From positions 744,001-808,000 of the forward strand of contig OY970367.1 of NCBI GenBank assembly GCA_963718635.1: a stretch of 64,000 nucleotides of DNA, written 5' to 3'. This document shows, piece by piece, positions 33,228 to 42,405 of the stretch (the stretch's first letter is position 1; each line of letters begins with the position of its first letter). This DNA comes from JAIOQJ01 sp963718635 (GTDB lineage Bacteria > Planctomycetota > Planctomycetia > Gemmatales > Gemmataceae). The notes beneath the pieces were generated by a model. It did not search any database. It was not told the origin of the DNA and was given only the letters and a program-made list of their open reading frames with translations. Made by a program: the position numbers and the translations under genes.

Positions 33228-34226
33228 CGCCGACTCCTTTCCTGAAGTGACTTGGCCACTGTATTTTACTAGGTCCGACAGATTGTCGCTACCCCCCCCG
33301 CCCGACACAACAGACGCGCCTCGATCGGCAGCGCGGTGAGGATCGGTTTATCGCTCGCTCGGAGCATAAATGCTGTGGTTTGATTGCGTGTTTAAGCTGC
33401 CGGCAGGCGCCACTACGTCGGCGTTGGGCGCCGTTGCAAATTCTTGCTCAAAGTTGAAGATGCAGTCGGGCTATTCTACGCGCGTACTCTCGTTGAACAT
33501 CAAACCCCAATTCATCACATGACCAATAAACGTGTCCGCGGTGTTGCCGCCGTATGCAAAGACGAAGCCTCTGGATTTTCGGACACAGCTGATACACCTA
33601 ACAAATTTTGTCGAACGCCATTTTGATTTCACAAAAACCTGGAACATGTCGTTGGCGCCGAGCGCTGTTGTGCGGCTGGAACGCTTTCGCAAAGTTACGG
33701 TCGGTTTTGCAAAGCTGTCGCCCACTTTGACAGATTATGCGGAACCTACGTAAGTCCTTTTCCGAACTTAATCGAAAATGGAAATCGCGCACGCTAAATT
33801 TTCGCAAAACCTTTTTGAGCGCCCCTAAGCTGGTATGCGGAGATTGCGCCTACACGGTTGCTATGCGCACGCTTTACCGAGAAAGGGGCATGTTGTGGGA
33901 CGAGGTTTATCGCCGTTGCAGCGGTACATCTTGAAAGGGGCGGTGGACGAGATCTATTTTCGAACGTCTTGATCGATGCAGAGCGTCAATCATGACGTTC
34001 GACGCGGAGCGTCAAACGAGAGGGTGAAAGCGTCGTGAGGGGCTATCGGTTAATATTCCGGAAATATTTCCAGAAGGGATTTTGCGAGAAAATCGTGGGA
34101 AAACGCGCACGGAGTTTAGCGAAAAAGTGTTTCGGCGCGGTTTTTTGATTGCATTACGATCTGACGACAATTAAGATCGATTTTTTGATTTTTGAGCCAT
34201 TTGTAGGTCCTTTGGAGAACATCTCC
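33228..34226. other. About 1 kb intergenic region with repeat remnants
   Basis: No convincing gene. From 33814 it mirrors the block at 27.45 kb: GAGCGCCCCTAAGCTGGT, then GATGCAGAGCGTC and GACGTTCGACGCGGAGCGTC (33976-34018), then palindrome copy 4. 33309-33813 is unassigned. Confidence 0.7.
34057..34106. repeat. GGAAATATTTCC palindrome family, copy 4, with 3' box
   Basis: 34057-34076 is TTCCGGAAAT/ATTTCCAGAA with one imperfect pair. The box GAGAAAATCGTGGGAAAACG follows directly (about 34086-34105). Confidence 0.8.
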
Positions 34227-35186
34227 ATGCTCCGAATCGCCGCCTTTATCGGAATGATCTTCTTGAGTGCTTGTGCCGCGCAAGTGAAAGCCGACATCAT
34301 TTACGGCCTGTCAACCGGCACCGGGATCATCGCCGCCGACACGAACAACATGAATGCACCTTCGACGGTGGTCTATTCGGATACAACAAATTCTTCCCAT
34401 GGACTGGCGTTCGGTCCCAATGGCAATCTTTATTCGGTTATCAACGATACGGGCGATAGTTTCTCCCATATCGAAGCGTTCACTCGCTCTGGGACGGGCG
34501 CCGGCACTCTTACGGATGCGGGCGTCTACCGGGCGGGAGTGAGCAGCTACTTCTTCTCGGGCCTCGCTTTTGATAGTGTCGGCAATGCTTATGTTTCCAC
34601 CGGTTCAGGCGTAACAGTTTATAAGGTGGGCGGCGGCACTTCGACGATCAGCGGGACAGGGACCTCGGTTCCCTATCAAATGGCCATTCTCGCGAATACG
34701 CTTTATTTGACTGACTTGGGCGTCGGCAAAGTGTTCAAAGCGGATCTTTCGCAGGCAACTCCAACTCTTAGCACATTTGCCACGCTCGGCACCGGGGTGA
34801 GTTCGGGTGTGGCGACGGATCAAGCGGGGAATGTCTACGTCAGCACGAGCGCCAACCAGACCATCAAGTACGATTCCAACGGCAACGTAGTGGCCAATCC
34901 CTTCGCCAGTCTGGGCGGAAATCGCTCGGGGCTGGCGTTCGATAATAGTGATGGAAATCTCTATCTGGTTGCAGCGCCCGCGTTATACCAGATCAACAGT
35001 TCGGGCGCCGCTACGCAGTTCTATCCCACCGGCTATGCCATGCCGGAAGTCGAGTTCATTGCCGAGGCCAGCGCGGCAACTGTTCCCGAGCCATCCGCTT
35101 TTCTGTTGACGGGCTTGATGTTGACAGCACTGGTGATCGGTTACTATCGACGACGGGCATTCTCGAGTAAGGTGGCCTTGTCTTGA
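34227..35186 (+). CDS. PEP-CTERM-anchored beta-propeller-like secreted protein
   Basis: About 319 residues from ATG 34227 (MLRIAAFIGMIFLSACAA); longer in-frame starts lack a signal peptide at the terminus. The body has NHL/SMP-30-like repeats of the form LAFGPNGNLYSV, LAFDSVGNAYVSTG, VATDQAGNVYVSTS and LAFDNSDGNLYLV, a beta-propeller pattern. The C-terminus is a sorting signal: VPEPSAF, a hydrophobic helix, then YYRRR. Proteins with this tail are exported and processed by exosortase, which is not in this window. Role at the surface is unknown. Confidence 0.85.
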   Translation: MLRIAAFIGMIFLSACAAQVKADIIYGLSTGTGIIAADTNNMNAPSTVVYSDTTNSSHGLAFGPNGNLYSVINDTGDSFSHIEAFTRSGTGAGTLTDAGVYRAGVSSYFFSGLAFDSVGNAYVSTGSGVTVYKVGGGTSTISGTGTSVPYQMAILANTLYLTDLGVGKVFKADLSQATPTLSTFATLGTGVSSGVATDQAGNVYVSTSANQTIKYDSNGNVVANPFASLGGNRSGLAFDNSDGNLYLVAAPALYQINSSGAATQFYPTGYAMPEVEFIAEASAATVPEPSAFLLTGLMLTALVIGYYRRRAFSSKVALS

Positions 35187-35258
35187 ATCTAAGTTGTTCA
35201 AATTCATTGTGGATGAATCAAGTTTCTAATGAATCGGCAAGACTAAGCGAAATCATTT

Positions 35259-35381
35259 AGCCATGGATTAAACACAGAACAAACACGGATAAAGCGGCAG
35301 ATTTCTAAACAAGGCAGTTTGTTGAGTATGCAATAAGACGTTTTGTTTTATCCGTGTTTGGTCTGTGTTTAATCCGTGGCT
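35259..35381. repeat. MITE-like inverted-repeat element, copy 1
   Basis: 35-base termini (35259-35293 and 35347-35381) are inverted complements with two mismatches, containing GGATTAAACACAGA and AAACACGGATAAA. The interior is unrelated to that of copy 2 at 42.4 kb. It encodes nothing. Confidence 0.8.
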
Positions 35382-35441
35382 AACGAATTTCGATTTGTTA
35401 TTGGCCGCCTGCAGATCAGAGACTTCTCGTGGATCGGTTGG

Positions 35442-35596
35442 CTAAATAGGCGCGTAGCGGCCGATGATGGCTCGCGCGGTGCGTAGGCCGTCAACGGCAG
35501 CGCTCACAATCCCCCCTGCGTAGCCGGCACTTCCCCGACCGGGTAAAGCCCGTTCACGCCTGGCGATTCGCGCGTTTGTTCATCGCGAAGATGCGG
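35442..35596 (-). pseudogene. Displaced C-terminal codons of the FAD oxidoreductase
   Basis: Past the first break, LRDEQTRESPGVNGLYPVGE continues the protein in a second frame, and past the next break GYAGGIVSAAVDGLRTARAI then IGRYAPI* finishes it in a third. The breaks are at about 35588-35591 and 35529-35532, each mended by one extra base. Together these give the standard C-terminal FAD-binding segment (VGEGAGYAGGI) of the family. Confidence 0.8.
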
Positions 35597-37038
35597 ACAG
35601 GTGAACTGCCGCGAGCTTCGGGCCCAACCAGCACGGCTTCGGGCAAGAAGCGGCCGCGCCAAATGTAGTCCAACTTCGGTAGACCCTGCTGAATTGCCTT
35701 CACGATGAACGGCGGGAGAACTTCCGCCAAATCGGCAGCTATCGTCTGCCGCGGATAGCTGCTGTTCGGTATCGGATTCGACACCCGGCCATCGAGAAAA
35801 TCCGTTGCCTTCTGCACCGGGCATTTGTAATCGCCCCGACTCATGGCAAACGCTCGGCGTTCGTAGACTTCCTGCAAGCGCATGCCAGCGAGTACATCGG
35901 TTCCGCCGAACTCACTGGTGGGCAATGTCACCACCAGACCGCTATTGGCGTACGGAGAATCTCGCTTGGAAAGGCTCATCCCGTTGGTGCAGAAGTATCC
36001 TTCTTGCGACACGCTGGGAATGACGTAGCCACCCGCACACATACAGAAACTGAACAGGTCGGCCGTTCCTTTGGCAATCAACGTGTAATCAGCGTTGCCC
36101 AGAATATCTTCGTGATGCGAATGCCCGAATTGAACGCGGTTGACGAGTTCTTGGGTATGCTCGACGCGCACGCCCAGTTGAAAAGGCTTCTGCACCATCG
36201 ACACGCCGCGAGCGACGAGCATTTCATAAACGTCCCGGGCGCTATGGCCGGTGGCAAGGAGAACGACATCGGCGTTGATAAAGCCCGAACTTGTTGTTAG
36301 TCCAACAAGCCGGCCATCTTCAATGGAAAGATCCTCAACCTTGCAGTGAAAACGCACCTCGCCGCCCAGGGCTTCGATTCGGCGACGGATGGCCTTGACG
36401 ACGGCCGGCAAGCGATTGCTGCCGAGATGAGGCCGATGTTCGTAAAGAATCGAAGGCTTGCCCTTGCACTCGGCGAAGAGTTCCAACACGCGATGCACAT
36501 CGGGGCCGCTGCCACGGCAGGTGAGCTTGCCGTCGCTAAAAGTGCCAGCGCCTCCTTCGCCGAAGAGATAGTTGCTTTCCGGATGAAATTTGCCGCCGGC
36601 GTCGAACTGCTTCACGTCGCGGATACGTTCCGTGACGGGTGTTCCGCGTTCGAGGACGAGAGGGCGATAGCCTTGCTCGGCCAGAAAGTAAGCGGCGACC
36701 AAACCGGCAGGGCCCGAGCCAATCACAACGGGTCGCTCGCGCAGCGGCTGAACGCCCGGAGCGGGCATCTCGAAAGGTGGTTCGTGATAGAGATCAACTT
36801 GGGCACTGCCCGCTTGCCGGGCCTTATGCGCGATTTCTTCAGCGCCTTCAGCGAACAGCACTTCGGCCGTGTAGACAAATTGGAGATCTCGCTTGTCGCG
36901 GATGTCCAGACTTTTGCGCAAGATGCGCCAACCTGCTAACTCTGAGGGCGGCAGGCGCAGCGTTCGCGCTAGCCGTTTGGGAAGTTCGGATTCCGGCTCG
37001 GCAATAGGGGCCCGGAGATTGGTGATACGGATGGACAT
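35554..37038 (-). CDS. NAD(P)/FAD-dependent oxidoreductase (YtfP-like FAD-utilising family)
   Basis: 494 residues as read, about 530 when the two C-terminal frameshifts are mended. N-terminal 90 residues form a small alpha/beta domain (LAGWRILRKSLDIRDKRDL). Then the Rossmann FAD motif VIGSGPAGLVAAYFLAEQG, ESNYLFGEGGAGTFSDGKL, VVLLATGHSARDVYEML, FSFCMCAGGYVIPSVSQ, and VRIFAMNKRANRQA* at the present stop. The family is widespread and uncharacterised, annotated as FAD-dependent dehydrogenase. The end of the FAD site is lost in the current frame. Confidence 0.85.
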   Translation of the reverse strand: MSIRITNLRAPIAEPESELPKRLARTLRLPPSELAGWRILRKSLDIRDKRDLQFVYTAEVLFAEGAEEIAHKARQAGSAQVDLYHEPPFEMPAPGVQPLRERPVVIGSGPAGLVAAYFLAEQGYRPLVLERGTPVTERIRDVKQFDAGGKFHPESNYLFGEGGAGTFSDGKLTCRGSGPDVHRVLELFAECKGKPSILYEHRPHLGSNRLPAVVKAIRRRIEALGGEVRFHCKVEDLSIEDGRLVGLTTSSGFINADVVLLATGHSARDVYEMLVARGVSMVQKPFQLGVRVEHTQELVNRVQFGHSHHEDILGNADYTLIAKGTADLFSFCMCAGGYVIPSVSQEGYFCTNGMSLSKRDSPYANSGLVVTLPTSEFGGTDVLAGMRLQEVYERRAFAMSRGDYKCPVQKATDFLDGRVSNPIPNSSYPRQTIAADLAEVLPPFIVKAIQQGLPKLDYIWRGRFLPEAVLVGPEARGSSPVRIFAMNKRANRQA

Positions 37039-37050
37039 GAAAGATCGTCG

Positions 37051-38379
37051 TCAGTTGGGCTGAATGATGTCGGTCTTATCGAATACCACGCCGAAAACGG
37101 AAGACACCGAAATGTCTTTTTCTTCACCCGCTTCGTTCTTGACGCGTTCCAAACCTCGGCGAAGTTGCACCTGCCAGGTGAGCGGAGTATCGTTCTCCTT
37201 GGCCGCCCGTAGGACGATTGGATAATCGATGATCGACCCGATAACGTAATCGCGTTCTTCCTTCGGGGCCAACGGCTTGGCATCCTGTTGCTGCCCATCG
37301 AGGTAAAGCGAACTGGGATCGGGCCAGAGAAAAGGTCCCCCCATGAAATCTTCTTTGCCTACCACGATGCCCGTATAAAGCGGAAAACCTTCGGTCTGGC
37401 TTCGTGTCGAGCGATTAAAAAAGGGATCAGTGGGGTTGAAATAGATATCATCGGACAAGTTTTTCAGTCGCAAGTAAAGCAACATGATCTTCCGATCGCC
37501 AAAGACATTACCAAAGCCAGGTCTTTTTTGAAAAAACGTAATGTTCCGCAGTTCGACGCGCAACGGTGAAACCTCGAGATCTCCAACCGTCTTCGATTGG
37601 GCCAAGCGCACCTGCAACTCGGGAGGCGTTCGCAGTTTTCCGGATGGCATGCCTTCGATCTTCGTTGGCTTCTTCCTCTCCGCTCGTTCGTATTGCCCGA
37701 AAAAGTCAGGAATAGCGAGGAATGGATGGACTTTGGAGTCAGCGGCCTCGTCCTTCGCTTCGCGCTGCGTTTTATCGTAGTAGAGATAAGCGGCGATGCC
37801 CGAGGCAACGACGGCATAAAGCAGGATCATCCAGATGAACATGCCGCCGCCGCTTCGGGGCGCCGTAGCCGCCGGGCTTCGGCGAGGTGCGTCATATGCT
37901 GGGGCCGGGACATCGTTGAAAGCAGGCTCGTTCGTAGTACTCGGCAGCCAAGGCTCCATCGGAGGCGGTGAAGGTTCCGAATTGAATTTCGGCGCTGGCG
38001 TCGAGTGTACGGGATTAGCGCGAGCCGACGGCAATGGCGGAATCGTTTCGGGAAGCACGATCTCGGTGCGCGAGCGCGTAGCGGGCGGCGGTGCTTCGCC
38101 CGGCATTCTTACTTTCGGCTGCTTGGTGCCGAAAAGATCGTCGTCGTGCGTTTCGCCAAAAATGCTCTCCTGACTCTCGACCGGAGGAGGAGCGGGTTGA
38201 AAGCTCGGCGAAGTCGGGGAGCGGGTTTGCGTTGCCACGGGCGGTGGGTTGGCGCCAGCGGTCGCGGGCGCTTGTACTACCTGTTTACAGTGCGGGCAGC
38301 GAACGTTACGGCCGAGAAGGGTGAGCCCAACCGCCATCAGTTTTTTGCAGTGGGAACAATTGAAATTGACGGTCTGCAT
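37051..38379 (-). CDS. Zinc-ribbon, single-TM protein of unknown function
   Basis: 442 residues. N-terminal zinc ribbon FNCSHCKKLMAV...VRCPHCKQVVQAP (two CxxC). A long Pro/Ala-rich disordered stretch leads to one TM helix around residues 185-205 (GMFIWMILLYAVVASG). The extracytoplasmic C-terminal half has a beta-sandwich look (VELRNITFFQKRPGFGN, IMLLYLRLKNLSDDIYFNPT), reminiscent of DUF4352-type Ig-like domains. Proteins of this plan are common in planctomycetes; role unknown. 12 bases downstream is the FAD oxidoreductase start on the same strand. Confidence 0.75.
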   Translation of the reverse strand: MQTVNFNCSHCKKLMAVGLTLLGRNVRCPHCKQVVQAPATAGANPPPVATQTRSPTSPSFQPAPPPVESQESIFGETHDDDLFGTKQPKVRMPGEAPPPATRSRTEIVLPETIPPLPSARANPVHSTPAPKFNSEPSPPPMEPWLPSTTNEPAFNDVPAPAYDAPRRSPAATAPRSGGGMFIWMILLYAVVASGIAAYLYYDKTQREAKDEAADSKVHPFLAIPDFFGQYERAERKKPTKIEGMPSGKLRTPPELQVRLAQSKTVGDLEVSPLRVELRNITFFQKRPGFGNVFGDRKIMLLYLRLKNLSDDIYFNPTDPFFNRSTRSQTEGFPLYTGIVVGKEDFMGGPFLWPDPSSLYLDGQQQDAKPLAPKEERDYVIGSIIDYPIVLRAAKENDTPLTWQVQLRRGLERVKNEAGEEKDISVSSVFGVVFDKTDIIQPN

Positions 38380-38453
38380 CGTTGCCTTTCAAAAGCCGCG
38401 TCGAGCCGCCAAACTTGATTGAAGGTCAGGCTTCACTCTAAGTGCTGTGCCGG

Positions 38454-39026
38454 TTACTTGCTGGCGCGGGCCAGGTACTTGCCTTCAACGGTGTCGATCT
38501 TGATGACGTCGCCGGCGTTGATGAACGAAGGAACATCGATCTTGATGCCGGTCTCCACCGTAGCGGGCTTGTATTGGGCCGCGGCCGTCGCGCCTTTGAT
38601 TCCGGGTTCCGTTTCAATTACCTTCAATTCGACGGTGGCGGGCACTTCGCAGCTTAACGGCTTGCCGTCGTAGACAGTCACTTTCACCATGTCGTTTTCG
38701 CGCAAGTAGCCGACCTGCTCGCCGATGAATTCGGCAGGCAAAGGCAGCTGATCGAACGTCTCAGTATCCATGAAGATCAGGCTGTCGCCTTCGCGATAGG
38801 AGTATTGCATTTCGCGTGTTTCGAGATAGGCCAGTTCGACCTTGTCGTCAGGCCTGACCCGATTCTGCGTGATCGAACCGGTCTTCAGATTGCGCACTCG
38901 GAGCTGAAGGATGGCGCGCCAGTTACCCGGCGTATTCAGGTCGCGATCGAGACATTGGAACAGCGTTCCATCCTCTCCGACGTAGACCATCCCTTTGCGA
39001 ATGTCGATGTTCTTGATCGCAGCCAC
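38454..39026 (-). CDS. efp: Elongation factor P
   Basis: 190 residues with all three EF-P domains: KOW-like N-terminus (IRKGMVYVGEDGTLFQCLD), OB domain (SLIFMDTETFDQLPLPAEF), and C-terminal OB domain ending VPSFINAGDVIKIDTVEGKY. EF-P relieves ribosome stalling at proline stretches. The loop that carries the modified Lys34 in E. coli reads TPGNWRAIL, so Asn sits at that position. The beta-lysylation enzymes (epmA/epmB) are not seen here, consistent with an alternative or unmodified EF-P type. Confidence 0.95.
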   Translation of the reverse strand: MAAIKNIDIRKGMVYVGEDGTLFQCLDRDLNTPGNWRAILQLRVRNLKTGSITQNRVRPDDKVELAYLETREMQYSYREGDSLIFMDTETFDQLPLPAEFIGEQVGYLRENDMVKVTVYDGKPLSCEVPATVELKVIETEPGIKGATAAAQYKPATVETGIKIDVPSFINAGDVIKIDTVEGKYLARASK

Positions 39027-39136
39027 CGTTCGATCTCCTGAATCCGAAGAACGGCACTCGTCTGCCGCGTTGTCTTGTTGAAGTTAGATTAGCAAATGAT
39101 CGCTACAAGGTGAAGGGGACAGGATCTGCTCACGTG

Positions 39137-39574
39137 TCAGACTCCAATGTCTTCGTTCCAAAGCGTTGGCTGATCGCGAATGAACTGTTGCATGATTTCG
39201 ACACAACGCAAATTTTGAAGAACCTCGACTGATACGCCGCGGCTGCGCAACAATTCTTCTTCACCCATGAATGTCTGATTTTCGCCGATGACAACTCGGG
39301 GTATGCCATAGAGCAAGATAGCGCCCGAGCACATGGCGCAAGGAGACAGCGTGGTGTAAACGGTACATTGGCGATAGACATCGGCCGACTGTCGGCCTGC
39401 ATTTTCGAGCGCATCCATCTCACCATGCAATACGACGCTGCCTTGCTGCACGCGCCGGTTATGGCCTCGGCCGATGATTCGCCCTTGATGCACCAGAACC
39501 GAGCCGATGGGAATGCCGCCCTCTGCCAAGCCGGCTTCGGCTTCCGCGATCGCCGCTTGCAGAAATGGATCCAT
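39137..39574 (-). CDS. Cytosine deaminase-like nucleobase deaminase (fungal Fcy1 type)
   Basis: 145 residues, a full CDA-fold zinc deaminase: VLHGEMDALENAG with the zinc His and catalytic Glu, and TTLSPCAMCSGAILLYGIPR with PCxxC. The region VVIGENQTFMGEEELLRSRG, the ending QFIRDQPTLWNEDIG and the short length match the yeast cytosine deaminase subgroup rather than TadA or guanine deaminases. It would convert cytosine to uracil for salvage; substrate is inferred from family resemblance. It sits 110 bases downstream of efp on the same strand. Confidence 0.82.
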   Translation of the reverse strand: MDPFLQAAIAEAEAGLAEGGIPIGSVLVHQGRIIGRGHNRRVQQGSVVLHGEMDALENAGRQSADVYRQCTVYTTLSPCAMCSGAILLYGIPRVVIGENQTFMGEEELLRSRGVSVEVLQNLRCVEIMQQFIRDQPTLWNEDIGV

Positions 39575-39605
39575 GATTGTTCTCGCTGAGTGCCCCTAAA
39601 CTTAC

Positions 39606-40505
39606 CTATTTCGCGTTGCCTTGCAGATATTGCTCGACATCACTGAGGAGTTTTTGGAGATCCTCGTTCACTTTGACGTACTGTTCCACCGTCTTTTTGT
39701 CTTCTTCTTCCGTCGCCATGTCAGCGAGTTTTTTCAATTCATCGGCAAACCTGGTGATCACTTCGACCGCCGCCAATTGCATTTTGCTCAAGCTAAGTTT
39801 ATCGCCGACGGCTTTGCACCTTTCGAAAGAGCGGCGCACATTTGGCAATTGGTCGCGAACGTCAGGCAACGCGCCCAATTTCGGCCATTGCTGGACAATA
39901 AACTGGCGCGCTTGCGCGTGGGCCTTGTCGCCCGGCTTGAGCGCCCAAGCATTCTTCAGATTCTGGATAGTCATTTCAATCTTTTGCCTAGCCGCCGCGT
40001 CGTCGTTCACCTCGCGCAAGACTTCCGCATATTTCGCCAGGGCGGCATCGTATTCCGCCTGTGTGACGAGCAGTTCAGCGGCACGCACCAGATCCCGGAT
40101 CTTCTTCTTCTTCTCCTGCACCTTCGGGTCGTTATCATCTGCAATGGCGGCCTTCAGGCCTTCCAGGTGCAAGCGTAATTCTTCTTGTTTGGAGCGCAGA
40201 AGCTGCAACTCGCGCTTGCAGTCGGCGCCATAGTTGTCGAGCTTCGGCAGTTCCTGTTGCACTCGCGCCTGGAATTTGTCGATCTCGCTCTGGAGTTCGG
40301 TCGAAGACGCATTCAGAAAATCATGCACCCCTTGGCCGCGTTCGAGGGCGTCTGCTTTTTTGCCGATTTTTTCGAGAGCGCTGATTTCCTGGAAGCAGCG
40401 CACTTGAATCAGCCGGCCATCCGTAAGCCGAGTGAGCAAGCTACGCCGCTCGGCATCGAGACGATCGCGCACTTCAGCAGCCGGGTCCAGCCGGATGGCG
40501 CCCGT
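39606..40505 (-). CDS. Coiled-coil C-terminal part of a secreted protein (frameshifted)
   Basis: Reads DPAAEVRDRLDAERRSLLTRL, then long amphipathic helices: FLNASSTELQSEIDKFQARV, KLDNYGADCKRELQLLRSKQ and KIRDLVRAAELLVTQAEYDA, followed by KYAEVLREV and a final helical region. A strong coiled-coil or TPR-like helical segment is predicted. It continues the gene that starts at 41578; one base is missing around 40506-40508, and the mended join reads LLDDQPVTGAIRLDPAAEV. No family recognised. Confidence 0.65.
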   Translation of the reverse strand, partial: TGAIRLDPAAEVRDRLDAERRSLLTRLTDGRLIQVRCFQEISALEKIGKKADALERGQGVHDFLNASSTELQSEIDKFQARVQQELPKLDNYGADCKRELQLLRSKQEELRLHLEGLKAAIADDNDPKVQEKKKKIRDLVRAAELLVTQAEYDAALAKYAEVLREVNDDAAARQKIEMTIQNLKNAWALKPGDKAHAQARQFIVQQWPKLGALPDVRDQLPNVRRSFERCKAVGDKLSLSKMQLAAVEVITRFADELKKLADMATEEEDKKTVEQYVKVNEDLQKLLSDVEQYLQGNAK

Positions 40506-41578
40506 ACCGGTTGATCGTCGAGCAGCTCGATCGGAATGCGGGCAATGCGCCGGTTGCCGAGCAGAACTCGTACAAACGCGATATGCGCGAAAGTTTCTTT
40601 GGAAACAAACGCGCCATCGCGATAGCTAGTCTGTTCGGCTTCGCGGTCACCTTCGGGATAGTCTTGTCTACGCGCGAAAACTTGCAGCGCGGCCGGCTTC
40701 TGCAAACGACCGTCGGCGTCGGTTAGCTGGAGACGTAGAGGGGTCTCGATGGTTCCTAGTTTGATGCAACGAAACCCGGCCGCGCCGCGCGGCAGCCCCT
40801 CTTCGTAGCGATTGAAAAGACGGCACGGGATGCGGCCGTCCGGTTGCGGATCGCCGGTTACCTGAAGCAAGATGCCTTCAACGCGGCTGCCGACAGCTAC
40901 GGTTACCGACTTGCTCGGGCCTTTGACATCAGCAGCAGCCGGAAGGCGGCGTCTTTCGGAACGGACGGCCACCACCGCAAACACCTCGCCTTTCTTGACC
41001 CAGTTGTCGATTGCGCCTAGCTCGCTCGCCTTGGCTTTGACGAAAACACGGTCGCCGCCTCCGGGGTCGAGCGTTGCCACCAAGCCGAAATCGAGGCCAA
41101 TAGTTAGGCCTGCCAGACGTGCGACGTAGCCGCGGTCTGGAGTGCTTGCAGCGCGCACAAGAGGGGTAACAAATCCCGTTGTGCCGTCGTGCTGCCTCGC
41201 TTGTAGTTGGTAACGCCCGTCGACAAAATCGATGTGAAGCAAATGCGTTTTGCCGCCACGGATTTCATTGAAACCATCCAGAGCTTGAAGGCCTTTCGCC
41301 TCGGCCAGTTTCCAGAGCGAGGGCCGATCCGCTTCCCGGCTGTCGGCCAAGTCAATCACTTCGACCGTTCCCAGTTTGCCGAGCGCCGCGTGCAGTTGGC
41401 CATGCAGATCGCGCTTCAACTCGCGGCGAAAATGTTCGGTGAATTGCGGTTGATCGGCAAAGCGAACCACCACCTGAAGCGAATAGGGAATTTTCGTTTC
41501 GGGATCGAGCGCCGCTGATGCGTGAGTTTCGGTCGCCATAAGCAAAACGAGAAAACAGCAGATTCGCACGATGAGCAT
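40409..41578 (-). CDS. Secreted protein of unknown function, N-terminal part (frameshifted)
   Basis: From ATG 41578 (AGGA upstream) the protein has a signal peptide (MLIVRICCFLVLLMATETHA) and a mature domain with SLQVVVRFADQPQFTEHFR, DLADSREADRPSLWKLAEAK and LHIDFVDGRYQLQARQHDG, then FVKAKASELGAIDNWVKKGE and SRVEGILLQVTGDPQPDGR, suggesting periplasmic beta domains. The remaining sequence past LLDDQPV is out of frame; the true C-terminus is the coiled-coil piece at 39606. Whole protein would be about 650 residues. Function unknown. Confidence 0.65.
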   Translation of the reverse strand: MLIVRICCFLVLLMATETHASAALDPETKIPYSLQVVVRFADQPQFTEHFRRELKRDLHGQLHAALGKLGTVEVIDLADSREADRPSLWKLAEAKGLQALDGFNEIRGGKTHLLHIDFVDGRYQLQARQHDGTTGFVTPLVRAASTPDRGYVARLAGLTIGLDFGLVATLDPGGGDRVFVKAKASELGAIDNWVKKGEVFAVVAVRSERRRLPAAADVKGPSKSVTVAVGSRVEGILLQVTGDPQPDGRIPCRLFNRYEEGLPRGAAGFRCIKLGTIETPLRLQLTDADGRLQKPAALQVFARRQDYPEGDREAEQTSYRDGAFVSKETFAHIAFVRVLLGNRRIARIPIELLDDQPVRAPSGWTRLLKCAIVSMPSGVACSLGLRMAG

Positions 41579-41664
41579 GTTAATGGTCCTGTTAGTGCTT
41601 CGCACTTGTACTGATCTCAAGCTGTATAGTGTGGTAAAACAACTCAATTCTCATCCGACGCCCA

Positions 41665-42216
41665 CTAGCGCGTTCCCGCCTTCATTAAATGTTGCACGAC
41701 CATATCGGCTATTCCCTCGGCCGCACCTTCATTCCCGGAAATGAGCGAATCGCCCCACAGCAGCTCGCCTGTCTCGGCGACAACCAGTTGGAAATCGATC
41801 TTAAAGGATCCATTCGGAACCGCTTTGCCGATGAGAAGCGTCTTGGCGTCAAGGTTTAGGCCAAGTGACTTCAAATTCATTTCCGGCCGTCGCTTTTCGT
41901 TCACGACTGCGGGAGCAATCACTTTCAGCGAGTCGTCCGTCCGTTTCTTAGCGATCGCGGAAGCTATCGCTTCAGGCAGTTTTCGTTCGAGATAGGCCTT
42001 ACTTGCATCCTTCTCTTTCGACCACGACTCGCCCATGTCACCGACAATCGGCAGCACGGCCACCGAGTCGAACCGAAGCGGCGCCGGTTTCCTCGGATCG
42101 TTGGCCTTCACGTCGTTTGCGGGCTTCTCGGCCGTCGAGGCGCCCTTCTGCTCGCAACCGAATACACTGCAAAAAACGAGCGATGCAAGCGCAGGTGCGA
42201 CGATTGAACGTTTCAT
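41665..42216 (-). CDS. Predicted lipoprotein (CsgG/GNA1162-like pattern)
   Basis: About 183 residues from ATG 42216. MKRSIVAPALASLVFCSVFGC ends at a lipobox Cys. The mature part has DSVAVLPIVGDMGESWSKE, LERKLPEAIASAIAKK, LLIGKAVPNGSFKIDFQLV and ETGELLWGDSLISGNEG, a pattern resembling periplasmic CsgG/FlgO-type lipoproteins that start with VAVLP and end with an output-tagging strand. Exact family not certain. Directly upstream of the coiled-coil protein gene on the same strand (86 bases), so possibly one envelope operon. Confidence 0.65.
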   Translation of the reverse strand: MKRSIVAPALASLVFCSVFGCEQKGASTAEKPANDVKANDPRKPAPLRFDSVAVLPIVGDMGESWSKEKDASKAYLERKLPEAIASAIAKKRTDDSLKVIAPAVVNEKRRPEMNLKSLGLNLDAKTLLIGKAVPNGSFKIDFQLVVAETGELLWGDSLISGNEGAAEGIADMVVQHLMKAGTR

Positions 42217-42405
42217 TTGGAGTTTCCCTAAGTTAGCACATTGGAGATAAATATAGATGGTGAAGCCGTGCATAATCGCATAATCTCAAACGCATGGTCT
42301 TCGCTTCACGGCATGGCGGCGAAGTTGATATCGAGCGAAGCTTGCTTCAGACCGACGGGAAGTTTCTGAGCTTCAGGCGGCCAATATCTAAACGAAAATC
42401 ATCGG

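Noticed and set aside
35504..35824. Separate small gene at the end of the FAD oxidoreductase
   Set aside because: Only its final residues make sense, and they complete the oxidoreductase after a frameshift.
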